A DNA stretch of 64,000 nt, taken from positions 620,001 to 684,000 of the forward strand of contig NZ_JAOBQJ010000003.1 of assembly GCF_026162425.1 (NCBI RefSeq). Direction: 5' to 3'. The translations under genes were made by a program, and so were the position numbers. Positions 34,150 through 43,827 of the stretch are shown piece after piece. The notes under the pieces were generated by a model. The model made no database searches. It had not been told where the DNA came from and saw only the letters and a list, made by a program, of their open reading frames with translations. Each line of letters starts with the position of its first letter. The stretch's first letter is position 1. The stretch comes from Flexivirga meconopsidis. GTDB taxonomy: Bacteria > Actinomycetota > Actinomycetes > Actinomycetales > Dermatophilaceae.

Positions 34150-35694
34150 TCAGACGCCGGCGAGCTCGGGTCGCTCCTCGGGCAGGTCGCCGGACGGTTC
34201 GGCGACGTGGCCGGCAGCCCCGCGGCGCGGGCGGATCAGCAGGAGGGCGAGCAGACCGCCGACCAGGCCGAGCACCCCGGAGATCAGCGCGGTGAGGCGC
34301 AACCCGTCGACCGCCGCCAGGTGAATCGTGTGGTCCGCTGCCTGGCGCGCTGCAGCCGGCACCTGCGCGAGCACGAGTCCGGACTGCCCACCGGCCACCG
34401 CGTCGCCGGCTCGCGACGCGTCCGGCACGGACTGTGACGAGAGCACCGAGGTGATGCGCGCGGCGAAAACCGTGCCGAGCGCGGCGATCCCGAGCGCGAA
34501 CCCGAGCTGGCGCGCGGTGTTGACCGCGCCCGCCGCCATACCGCCCTTGTGCATCGGCACCGCGGACATCGCGGTCGAGCTGAGCGTCGGTGCGGCAAGC
34601 CCGACGCCGATGCCGGACACCAGCAGGCCGGGCACCAGCGCGACCCAGGTGGCGCCCGCGCCGTTCAACTGCCAGGCGACCAACAAGCCGCCGACGCCGG
34701 TCAGTGCGATGCCGAGGCCGACCGCCAGCCAGTTGCGGCGGCCGTGCATCAGCCGGCCGACGCTGGCACTGGTCGCGAACGAGGCGCCGGCGAGCGGGAG
34801 CGAGGCCAGACCGGCCTCGACCGGAGACATGCCGCGCACCGACTGCATCCAGATCGAGGCGTAGGTCAGATAGGCGAATGCGCCTGCGGTCAGGACGAAT
34901 CCGGCGATCAGCGAACCCACGAACGGCCCGTTGCGCAGCAGCCCGAGGTCGAACATCGGGTGCCGCAACCTCGCCTGGGCCACCACGAAGCCGATCAGCG
35001 CGAGCGCCGACAGGACGAACGAGCCGATCACCACGGCGTTGCCCCAGCCGTCCTCGTTGGCTCTGATCAGCGCGTAGGTGAGCGCACCCGCGAAGACCGT
35101 GAAGGTCGTCATGCCGACGAAGTCGAGCGGGGTCTTGTGCCGCTCGTCGCGCGCGAGCACCACGAAGCACAGCACGATCGCCGCGATCGCGAATGGCAGG
35201 TTGACGAAGAAGATCCAGCGCCAGGACAGGTGCTCGGTGAGCAGGCCGCCGGCGATCGGGCCGACCGCTGCGGCAGCACCCGAGACCGCACCCCAGATGC
35301 CGTATGCCGTGCCCCGGTCGCGTCCGTGATAGCTGGTGTTGAGCAGAGCGAACGTGGTGGCGAACATCGCGGCCGCACCGACGCCTTGCACCCCGCGGGC
35401 GGCGATCAGCACCGTGTCGTTGCCGGCCAGCCCGCTCGCCGCCGAGGCGAGTGCGAAGAGCGCGAGGCCCACGACATACGTGGCACGGTGACCGAGCCGG
35501 TCGGCCAGCGAACCGATGCCGAGCAGCAGCGCGGCAAGCACCAGCGCGTAGATGTCGACCACCCACTGCAGGGAGGTGAAGGTGGTGTGCAGACCGGATG
35601 CCATGTCGGGTAGCGCGACGTTCACGATCGTGACGTCGACGAGCAGCATGAGCGTGCCGGTGCAGATGGTGACCAGAGGCAGCCACTTGCGCAT
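34150..35694 (-). CDS. MFS drug exporter, DHA2 (EmrB/QacA) family
   Basis: This 514-residue protein has about 14 predicted membrane helices. Motif D1 is TLMLLVDVTIVNVALP at the first helix, motif A is GSLADRLGHRATYV, motif B is IAARGVQGVGAAAMF and motif C is AYGIWGAVSGAAAAVGPIAG. Such proteins export drugs with proton antiport; the substrate is unknown. It is divergent from an Lrp-type regulator across 150 bp, the typical place for its control. Confidence 0.88.
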   Translation of the reverse strand: MRKWLPLVTICTGTLMLLVDVTIVNVALPDMASGLHTTFTSLQWVVDIYALVLAALLLGIGSLADRLGHRATYVVGLALFALASAASGLAGNDTVLIAARGVQGVGAAAMFATTFALLNTSYHGRDRGTAYGIWGAVSGAAAAVGPIAGGLLTEHLSWRWIFFVNLPFAIAAIVLCFVVLARDERHKTPLDFVGMTTFTVFAGALTYALIRANEDGWGNAVVIGSFVLSALALIGFVVAQARLRHPMFDLGLLRNGPFVGSLIAGFVLTAGAFAYLTYASIWMQSVRGMSPVEAGLASLPLAGASFATSASVGRLMHGRRNWLAVGLGIALTGVGGLLVAWQLNGAGATWVALVPGLLVSGIGVGLAAPTLSSTAMSAVPMHKGGMAAGAVNTARQLGFALGIAALGTVFAARITSVLSSQSVPDASRAGDAVAGGQSGLVLAQVPAAARQAADHTIHLAAVDGLRLTALISGVLGLVGGLLALLLIRPRRGAAGHVAEPSGDLPEERPELAGV

Positions 35695-35844
35695 GACGGA
35701 TCACACCTTTGCAAGAGAAGTAGCGAGGACATCGGTATGACGGTCGGCGACGCTGCTCATCGACATCCGATGCGAACGACTGCAAGTCTGCCGCGCTGCG
35801 GTGACAGCACCCAAGCCGGAGGCCAGGTCGCGTAGATTTCCGAC

Positions 35845-36873
35845 ATGACTGCGATGTCATCCGACAAATCCACCATCGTTGACGACCTCGACCTCCGGAT
35901 CACCCACAGCTTGCAGGTCTCGCCGCGTGCTCCGTTCGCGTTGATCGGCACCGTGCTCGGGGTGTCCGAGCAAACCGTGGCCCGACGCTACCGGCGCCTG
36001 CGCGACGCCCGCGCGGTGCGGGTGGTCGGCTTGGTCGACCCGTCCGCGTTCGGCCAGCAGAACTGGAGCCTGCGGCTGGCCTGCCGGCCGGACGCCTCCG
36101 AGCAGATCGCCCGTGCGCTCGCCCGGCGCGACGACGTGCACTGGGTGGCGCTGCTGTCCGGCGGCACCGAGGTGGTCTGTGTGCTGCGAGCACGCAGCGC
36201 GCAAGAGCGCGACCACCTGCTGCTGCGGCAACTGCCCCGCACCGCCCAGATCGACTCGATCACCGCGTATGGCGTGCTGCACGTCTTCCGGGGCGGAATG
36301 ATCCGCGACTGGCGGGTCGGCGGCAGTCTGCTCACTGCCGAGCAGGAGGCGCGACTGCTGGAGTCAGCGACCGCCCGAGACAACCGCCCCGCAAGCCTCA
36401 CACCGGCCGACGAACCGATGCTGCAGGAGTTGCTGCGCAACGGCCGGGCGACCTACGCCGCGCTGCGCGCGACGGCGAACGACGGTCGCAGTGATGCCCA
36501 ACTCCGACGCCGGGTCGAGGAACTCACCGCCGCCGGGGTGCTCACCTTCGACGTCGACGTGGACGACGCGCAATTCGGTCGGCCGGTGCGCGCCTACATG
36601 TCACTGACCGTCACCCCCGCGCAGCTGCAGGCGGTCGGTGACGCGCTGTCCGAGCACGACGCGGTGCGGTACGCCGCGGCAGTTACCGGACCGGCGAGCG
36701 TCGTTGCCAACACTGCCTTTTCGAGTGTGGACGACCTCTACCGTTTCGTCGCGGAGGACCTTGGGAAGCTCGATGGTGTCGCCCAGGTGCAGGTGCTGCC
36801 GATCAGCAAGGCGATCAAGCAGGGTGGCGCGTGTGCGACTGAGCCGGATCAGACGGCATGGCCGACGAGATGA
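35845..36873 (+). CDS. Lrp/AsnC-type regulator with duplicated halves
   Basis: At 342 residues this is twice the usual length. Half 1 has an AsnC helix-turn-helix (LIGTVLGVSEQTVARRYRRL) and a ligand-binding RAM-like domain (VHWVALLSGGTEVVCVLRAR). Half 2 repeats the plan, with MLQELLRNGRATYAALRATA, then RAYMSLTVTPAQLQAVGDAL and VRYAAAVTGPASVVANTAFS. Such two-in-one Lrp proteins are common in actinobacteria. Divergence from the DHA2 exporter suggests it controls that gene. An ATG three codons in is an alternative start. The 3' end overlaps the VIT gene by 25 bp. Confidence 0.85.
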   Translation: MTAMSSDKSTIVDDLDLRITHSLQVSPRAPFALIGTVLGVSEQTVARRYRRLRDARAVRVVGLVDPSAFGQQNWSLRLACRPDASEQIARALARRDDVHWVALLSGGTEVVCVLRARSAQERDHLLLRQLPRTAQIDSITAYGVLHVFRGGMIRDWRVGGSLLTAEQEARLLESATARDNRPASLTPADEPMLQELLRNGRATYAALRATANDGRSDAQLRRRVEELTAAGVLTFDVDVDDAQFGRPVRAYMSLTVTPAQLQAVGDALSEHDAVRYAAAVTGPASVVANTAFSSVDDLYRFVAEDLGKLDGVAQVQVLPISKAIKQGGACATEPDQTAWPTR

Positions 36874-37559
36874 CCCACGCCATACGTGATGGCCATCGCG
36901 AGCACACCGCCGAGCACGTTGCGGATGATTGCCGGCCGGCTTGGTGCCTGGCCGAGGCGCGCGCTCACCGCACCGGTGACGATCAGCGCCACGATCACCG
37001 CGGCGAAACAGATCGGCACCCGCAGGCTCGGGGAGGGCAGCAGGATCGCGATTAGCGGGATCAGCGCACCCAGCGTGAACGACAGGAATGACGCGCCGGC
37101 CGCTTCCCACGGGTTGGTCAGCTCGTCCGGGTCGATCCCCAGCTCCGCCTCGGCATGCGCACCGAGCGCGTCGTGCGCGGTGAGCTGCACCGCCACCTGC
37201 CGGGCGAGGTCGGCGTCCAGCCCCTTCGCCTGGTAGATCTCGGTGAGCTCGTCGAGTTCCTCGTCCGGCAGCTCGCGCAGCTCGTAGCGCTCCTTGCGCA
37301 GCATGGCGCGTTCACTGTCACGCTGGGTGCTGACCGAGACGTATTCGCCTGCGGCCATTGACAATGCGCCGGCGACAAGACCAGCGATCCCGGCGATGGC
37401 GATGTTGCTGCGGTTGGTCGTCGCACCCGCGACACCGGCCACGATGCCCGCGACGCTGACGACGCCGTCGTTTGCGCCGAGCACCCCTGCCCGGAGCCAG
37501 TTCAGCCGACCGGACAGCGCATCGTCCTGCAGCTCGCCTTCGTGCGGTTGCCCCGTCAT
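36849..37559 (-). CDS. VIT1/CCC1-family transporter
   Basis: A 236-residue protein with about five membrane helices. It starts with LNWLRAGVLGANDGVVSVAG, the diagnostic VIT1/CCC1 helix, then ALSMAAGEYVSVSTQRDSER. A charged cytoplasmic loop rich in Glu (about 85-140) follows, the metal-binding domain in the plant homologue. Plant and yeast relatives move Fe2+ or Mn2+, and the same is inferred here. Its ATG overlaps the pterin dehydratase stop (ATGA), an unusual pairing with no obvious biochemical link. Confidence 0.88.
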   Translation of the reverse strand: MTGQPHEGELQDDALSGRLNWLRAGVLGANDGVVSVAGIVAGVAGATTNRSNIAIAGIAGLVAGALSMAAGEYVSVSTQRDSERAMLRKERYELRELPDEELDELTEIYQAKGLDADLARQVAVQLTAHDALGAHAEAELGIDPDELTNPWEAAGASFLSFTLGALIPLIAILLPSPSLRVPICFAAVIVALIVTGAVSARLGQAPSRPAIIRNVLGGVLAMAITYGVGHLVGHAV

Positions 37560-37864
37560 ACCTCGACCTGTGCACCCACCTGGGCGGCCGACTCGGCGAT
37601 GCGATGAGCAAGTTCGATGTCGAGCTGGGTGATGCCGTGCTCGCTGTGCGTCGACAGCGCCCAGTCGATGCGCGTGTAGGAAACCGCGAAGTCGGGATGG
37701 TGGTTCATCTGCTCCGCGTCGTCTGCGACACGGCGGATCAGATCGATCCCGGCAGGGAATGTCGGTGCGGTGTATGACGATCGGAGGCTCGCGTCATCGC
37801 GGGACCAGCCCGGCAGGTCGCGCAGTTGGCGCTCGATCTCCTCGTCGGTCAACAAGCGGCTCAT
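37556..37864 (-). CDS. Pterin-4a-carbinolamine dehydratase
   Basis: The 102-residue protein has the family motif MNHHPDFAVSYTRIDWALST with the paired histidines of the active site, followed by GITQLDIELAHRIAE. The enzyme dehydrates 4a-hydroxytetrahydrobiopterin; bacterial copies support aromatic amino acid hydroxylases or molybdenum cofactor recycling. No hydroxylase lies nearby. The start is the ATG at 37864 (MSRLLTDEEIERQLRDLPGW), typical for the family; the longer frame upstream is antisense to the MutT promoter. Confidence 0.92.
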   Translation of the reverse strand: MSRLLTDEEIERQLRDLPGWSRDDASLRSSYTAPTFPAGIDLIRRVADDAEQMNHHPDFAVSYTRIDWALSTHSEHGITQLDIELAHRIAESAAQVGAQVEV

Positions 37865-37957
37865 GCGGTCAGCCTGGCCCGCGGCGGGCCGCCTGTCCAC
37901 GAAGGACAGGCTTCCCGCACCGTGTGCGGTGCACTCGCGTGTGCCACGCTGTGCGGC

Positions 37958-38383
37958 GTGACAAGACGTGCCGTGGTCGGCGCAGCGATCGTCGACGACC
38001 TTCACCGGCCCGCCCGGCTGCTCGCGGCGCAGCGCGCCGAGCCGTCCGCGCTCGCCGGCGGATGGGAGCTGCCCGGTGGCAAGGTGGAAGAGGGGGAGGG
38101 ACCGATCGACGCGCTGCACCGCGAGCTCCAGGAGGAGCTCGACGTGCGGGTGCGACTCGGCACGCCCGTGCCCGGCCCGCTCGTCGCCGACGGCAGGGCA
38201 TGGCCGCTCGGCGCGGCATACGCGATGCAGGTGTGGTGGGCCGAAATCATTGATGGCACACCGAAGTTCGGGCCGGAGCACCAGGCGATCCGGTGGCTCA
38301 CCCTCGATGAGCTGTATGACGTGGCATGGCTCACCGATGACCGCCCGATAGTGCGACAGCTCGAGAGCCGGCTCAGGCGCTGA
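37958..38383 (+). CDS. MutT-like Nudix (8-oxo-dGTP diphosphatase type)
   Basis: This 141-residue protein has VVGAAIVDDLHRPARLLAAQ, a GGWELPGGKVEEGEGPIDAL Nudix box ending HRELQEELDV, and WLTLDELYDVAWLTDDRPIV. That C-terminal layout is typical of MutT enzymes that clear oxidised dGTP. The last Nudix residue is Asp rather than Gly. The start is the GTG at 37958, chosen because upstream sequence lies in the divergent promoter and reads as low-quality protein. Its 3' end overlaps the response-regulator gene by 11 bp. Confidence 0.87.
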   Translation: MTRRAVVGAAIVDDLHRPARLLAAQRAEPSALAGGWELPGGKVEEGEGPIDALHRELQEELDVRVRLGTPVPGPLVADGRAWPLGAAYAMQVWWAEIIDGTPKFGPEHQAIRWLTLDELYDVAWLTDDRPIVRQLESRLRR

Positions 38384-39017
38384 GGTAGGCCAGCACTGCC
38401 AGCACCCGACGATTGTCATCTGCCGACACCGGCAGGTCGAGCTTGGTGAAGATCGCGTTGGTGTGCTTGCTGATCGCCTTCTCGGTGACGAAGAGTGCGG
38501 CGGCGATCGCCGCGTTGGAGCGGCCCTCGGCCATCAGCCCGAGCACCTCGCGCTCCCGCTCGGTGAGGCGGTCGACGGGACTGCCCTGGGTGCGACGGGC
38601 GAGCAGATTGCGCACCACGTCGGGGTCGAGCACGGTGCCGCCACTGGTGACCTGACGGACCGCGCTGACGAAGGCACCGACGTCCGATACCCGGTCCTTC
38701 AGCAGGTAGCCGACGCCGCCGTCCCCGTCCTCCAGCAGCTCTCGGGCATAGAGCTGCTCGACATACTGCGAGAGCACCACGACAGGTAGGCCAGGCAGCT
38801 CCCGCCGCGCTTCGATCGCCACCCGCAGGCCCTCATCGGTGAGGGTGGGAGGCATCCGGACGTCGACGACCGCAACGTCGGGGCGGTGCTCGCGCAGCGC
38901 CCGGGCGAGTGACGGAGCGTTGTCGACCGAGGCGACGACTTCGATCTGGTGGGCGCGCAGGATGCGTTCGAGCCCGTCGCGCAGTAGCGCATGATCCTCT
39001 CCGATCACCGCACGCAC
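38373..39017 (-). CDS. NarL/LuxR-type response regulator
   Basis: A 214-residue two-domain regulator. The receiver domain has D52 in VAVVDVRMPP as phosphoacceptor, with LSQYVEQLYARELL and GVGYLLKDRV. The LuxR helix-turn-helix is LTEREREVLGLMAEGRSNAA to SKHTNAIFTKLDL. The GTG at 39017 overlaps the kinase gene by 13 bp. The pair with the kinase upstream forms a two-component system, probably acting on the divergent MmpL gene. Confidence 0.92.
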   Translation of the reverse strand: MRAVIGEDHALLRDGLERILRAHQIEVVASVDNAPSLARALREHRPDVAVVDVRMPPTLTDEGLRVAIEARRELPGLPVVVLSQYVEQLYARELLEDGDGGVGYLLKDRVSDVGAFVSAVRQVTSGGTVLDPDVVRNLLARRTQGSPVDRLTEREREVLGLMAEGRSNAAIAAALFVTEKAISKHTNAIFTKLDLPVSADDNRRVLAVLAYLSA

Positions 39018-40243
39018 GGCACCTCCAGGTTGACCACCGTCGGTCCGCCGGTCGGACTCGACACCGACATCGTGCCGTCGAACACCGCCACGCGCGAGGC
39101 GACGCCCCGCAACCCGCTGCCCTCGGTCGATGCCCCACCGATGCCGTTGTCGCCGATCTCGATGTGTATCAGGTCATTTCGAGGTTGCATGGTGACCCAG
39201 GCAGCGGTGGCGCGAGAGTGCTTGCCGATGTTGGCCAGGCACTCGGCGACGCCGAAGTAGATTGCCGACTCCATCGGTGCGGGAAGGTCGGGCGCCTCGA
39301 GCTGCAACTCGAAGTCGACCGGCAGGTCGACCGCAAGCGCGCGGATCGCGTCGACGACCCCGCGGTCGGCGAGCACCGGTGGGTGGATGCCGCGCACGAC
39401 CGACCGGATGTCCTGCAATGCGTCGCCGGCGTTGTCGCGCGCCTCGAGTAGGAGCTGCCTGGCGCCCTCGGGATCGCCGTCGACGAGTTCGGCGGCGAGG
39501 CCGAGGTTCATCCCGAGTGCCACCAGCCTGGCCTGCGCGCCGTCGTGCAGGTCGCGCTCGATGCGGCGTAGCTCGGCCGCAGCGGCGTCGGCGCCGCGGG
39601 CCCGGGAGATCGTCACTTCGTCGACCCGGCGTTGCAGACGGACCTGGCGGGAGGGGCCGAGAAGGTAGGCGTCGACGCCGAATCTCCAGCGTGCCAGGGG
39701 TTTTGCGGCATACCACCAGAGGGCGGAGCTGAGCACGATGTTGACGGCAGTGAAGACCAGGGCCTGTCCGGTGGTGTGAATGTGCAGCACGCCGAACGGC
39801 GTGCCGAACACATCCGGAAGACCCAGCCAGAGGAAGTACCACACGACCGACCAGAGCGGGTAGACCAACAGACTGAAGCTGAGCATCGACAGGAAGTGGC
39901 CGATGCTCACCGAGTAGAGCGCCCAGAGCAGGTCGCGCCAGCGGGTCGGATCGGTGGCCCAGCGTTGCACTCGGGCGATCGGTCCGAGGCCCTTGGCACC
40001 GGCATACTCCTGCACGACCGGTTCCCGCAGGACAGCTCGTGCCAGCGCCCGCTGCCCGGTTGCGACCAGCTGAAGTGCGGGTACGGCGACCAGCAACAGC
40101 AGGACACCGATGCCGACCGGTGAGGCGACGATGCCGACCACGGTCAGCGCCAGGAAGGCCAGCGTCGGCACCGAAAGCAGGATCGACACCCAGTGAGTGA
40201 GCGCGATGAGTGGCCGGCCGGCGGTGTGGTTCACGTGAGCCAT
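39005..40243 (-). CDS. Sensor histidine kinase (NarL-type partner, HisKA_3)
   Basis: The 412-residue kinase has two N-terminal pairs of membrane helices (about 15-65 and 105-180) with almost no external loop, so it likely senses the membrane itself. The dimerisation box is RRIERDLHDGAQARLVALGM with H233. The ATPase domain has AECLANIGKHSRA and GDNGIGG. This architecture matches actinobacterial kinases paired with LuxR-type regulators. The start is the ATG at 40243; the longer frame crosses the divergent promoter. Confidence 0.9.
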   Translation of the reverse strand: MAHVNHTAGRPLIALTHWVSILLSVPTLAFLALTVVGIVASPVGIGVLLLLVAVPALQLVATGQRALARAVLREPVVQEYAGAKGLGPIARVQRWATDPTRWRDLLWALYSVSIGHFLSMLSFSLLVYPLWSVVWYFLWLGLPDVFGTPFGVLHIHTTGQALVFTAVNIVLSSALWWYAAKPLARWRFGVDAYLLGPSRQVRLQRRVDEVTISRARGADAAAAELRRIERDLHDGAQARLVALGMNLGLAAELVDGDPEGARQLLLEARDNAGDALQDIRSVVRGIHPPVLADRGVVDAIRALAVDLPVDFELQLEAPDLPAPMESAIYFGVAECLANIGKHSRATAAWVTMQPRNDLIHIEIGDNGIGGASTEGSGLRGVASRVAVFDGTMSVSSPTGGPTVVNLEVPCVR

Positions 40244-40415
40244 CCTGTCCGAATATTCGCGGGAAGTCGGGCGGCTCAGCCCCACGACGCAGGTGGGGCT
40301 AACCCCACCAGCGATCGGGGTGCAAGCGGCACTGACATTGCAGCCACCCTGCCCAAGTCTGATGTATGCCGGCGAATCCGCCGGTGACAATCGGACCTCG
40401 AGGGAGGGCCCAGAC

Positions 40416-42584
40416 GTGAAAAGGTCTGGTATCACACTGAATATCGCACGGTGGAGCGTGCGGCACCCCTGGCGTTCGCTGGGCGTGTGGCTGCTGCTGG
40501 TGGTCGCCGCAGTCGGACTCGGCGCGAGCATCTCGATGAAGACCACCACGGATGCCGACTACCGCACCGGGCAGTCCGGGACCGCGGCCCGCTGGATCGA
40601 CCAAGCCGGGCTGAGCGCTCCGGACAGCGAGTACGTGCTGGTGCGCAGCGCCTCCGGCGGGGCGGTCGGCGGTGACGTCCGGGCCGCCGCCGACGCGCTG
40701 GGCCGGGAGGTCGCGCGCGACGCGCACGTGCGCAAGGTTGCGCCCGCGATCGTGGCGCCGGACGAGAAGTCCGTCCTGGTCGTTGCGACGATGAAGAAGG
40801 CGGCTGACGACGCCACGCCGGATGTCTCCGGTCTGGAGAAGGCCGTCGCCCAGGCGCAGGAACGAGCACCGAACCTGCGCTTCGTGCAGACCGGCGACAC
40901 CTCGTTGAGCAACGCCATCAACGACCGGGTCGCGGCAGACCTCGGCTCGGCCGAGACGATCAGCCTGCCGGTCACGCTCGCGCTGATGCTGCTGGTCTTC
41001 GCCGCGCTGATCGCGGCCGGCATCCCGGTGCTGCTCGCGGTCACCAGTGTCTTCGCGACGATGGGCCTGATGGGCCCGATCTCGCTCATTGTGCCGATGG
41101 AGCCGACCGTCACCAGCATGATCCTGTTGATCGGTATGGCGGTGGGCGTCGACTACTCGCTGTTCTACCTCAAGCGCGAGCGACAGGAACGGCAGCGCGG
41201 TCACGACACTGTCGACGCCGTGGAAATCGCCGCAGCGACGTCCGGTCACTCGATCGTGGTGTCCGGATTTGCGGTCGCGGTCAGCATGGTCGGCCTGTAT
41301 GTCGTGGGCGACGCCACCTTCAACTCGCTCGCCACGGGTGCCCTCCTGGTCGTCGTGATCGCGGTCTTCGGCTCGTTGACCGTGCTGCCGGCACTGCTGT
41401 CGCTGCTTGGTCACAAGGTGGACCGTCCGCGAATCCCGTTGCTGTGGCGCGTATCCGCGCGTATGCAGCCCGGTGCGATCAGCCGTCGACTGCTCGGGCC
41501 GGCGATGCGTCGTCCGGTGGTCGCGCTGGTGGCCGGCGTCGTCTTGCTGGCCGGGTTGGCCGCCCCTGCACTGGGCATGAAGCTGCTGACAAGCAGCCTC
41601 GACTCGCTGCCGCAGGATCTGCCGGCGGTGCAGGCGATGCAGCAGATCGGCACGAGCTACCCGGGGGACGGTCCGACTGCCGAGGTTGTGCTTCGCGGGG
41701 AGCCTGGTGCACTGCAGCAGGCGGTGAAAGCCGTTGAAACGAAGGCTGCTTCGACCGGTGACTGGAAGCAGGTCGCGGACCCGGTGCGGCAGTCGCCGGA
41801 TGGTCGGACCGTGGTGCTCACCCTCGGCAGTGTCGCCGCGGAGGGTTCCTTCGCCGCGGGCGATGCGGTGCACCGGTTGCGCTCCGAAGTGCTGCCCCCC
41901 GTCATACCTGATGGTGGGGAGTGGGCGGTCGGGGGCGGGGTCGCCAGCAGCTACGACGAGATGCAGCAGCAGTCCGACGGACTGCCCAAGGTGTTGATCT
42001 TCGTGCTCGGCCTGACGTTACTGATGATGGCGGTGACTTTCCGCAGCGTGCTGATCGCGCTGCTCACCACCGCGCTCAACCTGCTCTCGCTCGGTGCGGC
42101 GTTCGGCGTGATAACGCTTGTCTTCCAACACGATTGGGCGGAGTCAGCGCTGGGCTTCAGCTCCACCGGCGGCATCATCTCCTGGATCCCGATCTTCCTG
42201 TTCGTGGTGCTGATGGGGTTGTCGATGGACTATCACGTCTTTGTGCTCAGCCGGGTCCGCGAATACGTCAAGGCGGGTGTGCCGCCACGGCTCGCGGTGC
42301 GGCAGGGTGTGCAGGAGACCGCAGGGGTGGTGACCAGCGCGGCCGTGGTGATGATCTCGGTCTTCGCGCTCTTCGCGACGCTGTCGATGACCGAGATGAA
42401 GGAGATGGGCGTCGGTCTGTCAGTGGCGATCGCGTTGGACGCCACCGTCGTCCGGCTGGTCGTGCTGCCGTCCGCTCTTGCCCTGCTCGGCCGGGCGGCA
42501 TGGTGGCCGTCGCGCGCCGTGCACCGCCCGGAGCAGCAAGTGCAGCCGTCGGAGCAGCCGCCCGCGCTGACGACCACCGCCTGA
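40416..42584 (+). CDS. MmpL/RND-family membrane transporter
   Basis: A 722-residue protein with two repeats of a helix, an external loop and five helices, as in MmpL/YdfJ RND transporters. Motifs include GMAVGVDYSLFYLKRERQER and its mirror GLSMDYHVFVLSRVREYVKA, whose Asp-Tyr pairs carry the proton relay. Relatives export lipids or siderophores; the cargo is unknown. The GTG at 40416 has GGGAGGG upstream. It is divergent from the two-component system, which probably controls it. The membrane-embedded kinase hints at a lipid or membrane-stress signal. Confidence 0.9.
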   Translation: MKRSGITLNIARWSVRHPWRSLGVWLLLVVAAVGLGASISMKTTTDADYRTGQSGTAARWIDQAGLSAPDSEYVLVRSASGGAVGGDVRAAADALGREVARDAHVRKVAPAIVAPDEKSVLVVATMKKAADDATPDVSGLEKAVAQAQERAPNLRFVQTGDTSLSNAINDRVAADLGSAETISLPVTLALMLLVFAALIAAGIPVLLAVTSVFATMGLMGPISLIVPMEPTVTSMILLIGMAVGVDYSLFYLKRERQERQRGHDTVDAVEIAAATSGHSIVVSGFAVAVSMVGLYVVGDATFNSLATGALLVVVIAVFGSLTVLPALLSLLGHKVDRPRIPLLWRVSARMQPGAISRRLLGPAMRRPVVALVAGVVLLAGLAAPALGMKLLTSSLDSLPQDLPAVQAMQQIGTSYPGDGPTAEVVLRGEPGALQQAVKAVETKAASTGDWKQVADPVRQSPDGRTVVLTLGSVAAEGSFAAGDAVHRLRSEVLPPVIPDGGEWAVGGGVASSYDEMQQQSDGLPKVLIFVLGLTLLMMAVTFRSVLIALLTTALNLLSLGAAFGVITLVFQHDWAESALGFSSTGGIISWIPIFLFVVLMGLSMDYHVFVLSRVREYVKAGVPPRLAVRQGVQETAGVVTSAAVVMISVFALFATLSMTEMKEMGVGLSVAIALDATVVRLVVLPSALALLGRAAWWPSRAVHRPEQQVQPSEQPPALTTTA

Positions 42585-42642
42585 TGCATTGACGGATCGG
42601 GGCGTTGTGCCTAATGCACGCCCATCCGGGCGGCCCGACCGA

Positions 42643-43827
42643 TCAGACGCCGGGCGGGCGTGCGTCCGGGAACGGGTCGGCGCCCGGGGCCCCGTCCTCG
42701 ACGATGTCGGGGCGGGGCCGGTCGGCGTCCGGGTCGACGATCGTGGGCGTGACGCTGTGCGGCTGGAGCGCGCCGGACTGAATCTCCTCGGCGAAGTGAC
42801 AGGCGACCCGGTGCGTTGCAGGCACCCCCTCGATCCGAACCTCACGCAACTGCGGCCGTTCGGTGTCGCACTTGGTCTCCTGCCGCCACGGGCACCGGGT
42901 GTGGAAACGGCAGCCGTTCGGAGGCGCAGCAGGGGAGGGCAGGTCGCCGGCCAGGATGATCCGCTCGCGCCGGTCCTCCACCTGCGGATCGGGGATCGGC
43001 ACCGCCGACATGAGCGCCCGCGTGTAGGGGTGCAACGGCATGGCGTAGAGGTCGTCCGCGTCGGCCTCCTCGACGAGGGCACCGAGATACATCACGCCCA
43101 CCCGATCGCTGATGTGGCGCACGACGGCCAGGTCGTGGGCGATCACCAGATAGGTCAGGCCGAATTGCTCCTGCACATCCTCCAGGAGGTTGATCACCTG
43201 GGCCTGCACCGAGACATCGAGGGCGCTCACCGGCTCGTCAGCGACGATCAGCTGCGGGTCGACCGACAGGGCACGGGCGATGCCGATGCGCTGCCGCTGG
43301 CCGCCGGAGAACTCGTGCGGGTACTTCTTCAATGCAGCCTCGGGAAGGCCCACCGCAGAAAGCAATTCGCGTAACCGGGCGTGCGCTGCGGTCTTGTCCT
43401 TGGTCAGCCCGTGTGCTCGCATCCCTTCCAGTAGCAGTGCCTCCACCGTCTGGCGCGGGTCCAGGCTGGACAACGGATCCTGGAAGACCATCTGCATGTT
43501 GCGCCGCTGCTTGCGCAGCGTCTCGCCCTTCAGGCTCGACAGGTCGGTGCCGTCGAAGGCGACGGTGCCGGCGGTCGGTTCTTCCAGGCGCAGCAACGCT
43601 CGGCCGAATGTCGACTTGCCGCAACCGGATTCACCGACGAGGCCGTAGGTCTCACCTCGATTGATCTGCAGCGTCATACCGTCGACGGCGTAGACGTAGC
43701 CGACGGTGCGGTCGAAGATCACGCCGCGTTTGATCGGGAAGTGCACCTTGACGTCCTGCGCGTCCAGCAGGATGTCGGCCGACCCGTCGGGCCGCTTCTT
43801 GTCGAGGATCGAAGTTTGCTCACTCAT
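42643..43827 (-). CDS. dppF: Dipeptide/oligopeptide ABC transporter ATP-binding protein (DppF type)
   Basis: The 394-residue ATPase has Walker [19 protein letters not shown], signature [15 protein letters not shown], Walker [15 protein letters not shown] and switch His in [12 protein letters not shown]. The oligopeptide C-terminal domain has cysteines ([16 protein letters not shown]) as in Opp/Dpp ATPases with a 4Fe-4S or zinc site. A Pro/Asp-rich tail of about 40 residues is unusual. The ATG at 43827 overlaps dppD by 8 bp. It is the last gene of the five-gene operon. Confidence 0.92.
   Translation of the reverse strand: MSEQTSILDKKRPDGSADILLDAQDVKVHFPIKRGVIFDRTVGYVYAVDGMTLQINRGETYGLVGESGCGKSTFGRALLRLEEPTAGTVAFDGTDLSSLKGETLRKQRRNMQMVFQDPLSSLDPRQTVEALLLEGMRAHGLTKDKTAAHARLRELLSAVGLPEAALKKYPHEFSGGQRQRIGIARALSVDPQLIVADEPVSALDVSVQAQVINLLEDVQEQFGLTYLVIAHDLAVVRHISDRVGVMYLGALVEEADADDLYAMPLHPYTRALMSAVPIPDPQVEDRRERIILAGDLPSPAAPPNGCRFHTRCPWRQETKCDTERPQLREVRIEGVPATHRVACHFAEEIQSGALQPHSVTPTIVDPDADRPRPDIVEDGAPGADPFPDARPPGV

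Noticed and set aside
40240-40256. CCATCC and CCGAAT close together upstream of the two-component genes
   Set aside because: Only 3 bp separate them, so they cannot form a promoter.
40299-41873. 524-codon frame opposite the MmpL gene
   Set aside because: His/Arg/Gln-rich antisense translation with no motifs; MmpL on the plus strand is complete.
42622-42650. CCCATCCG on the plus strand, resembling the SigK -35 box
   Set aside because: No YCGAAY follows at 15 bp, and the site is at the convergent 3' ends of two genes.
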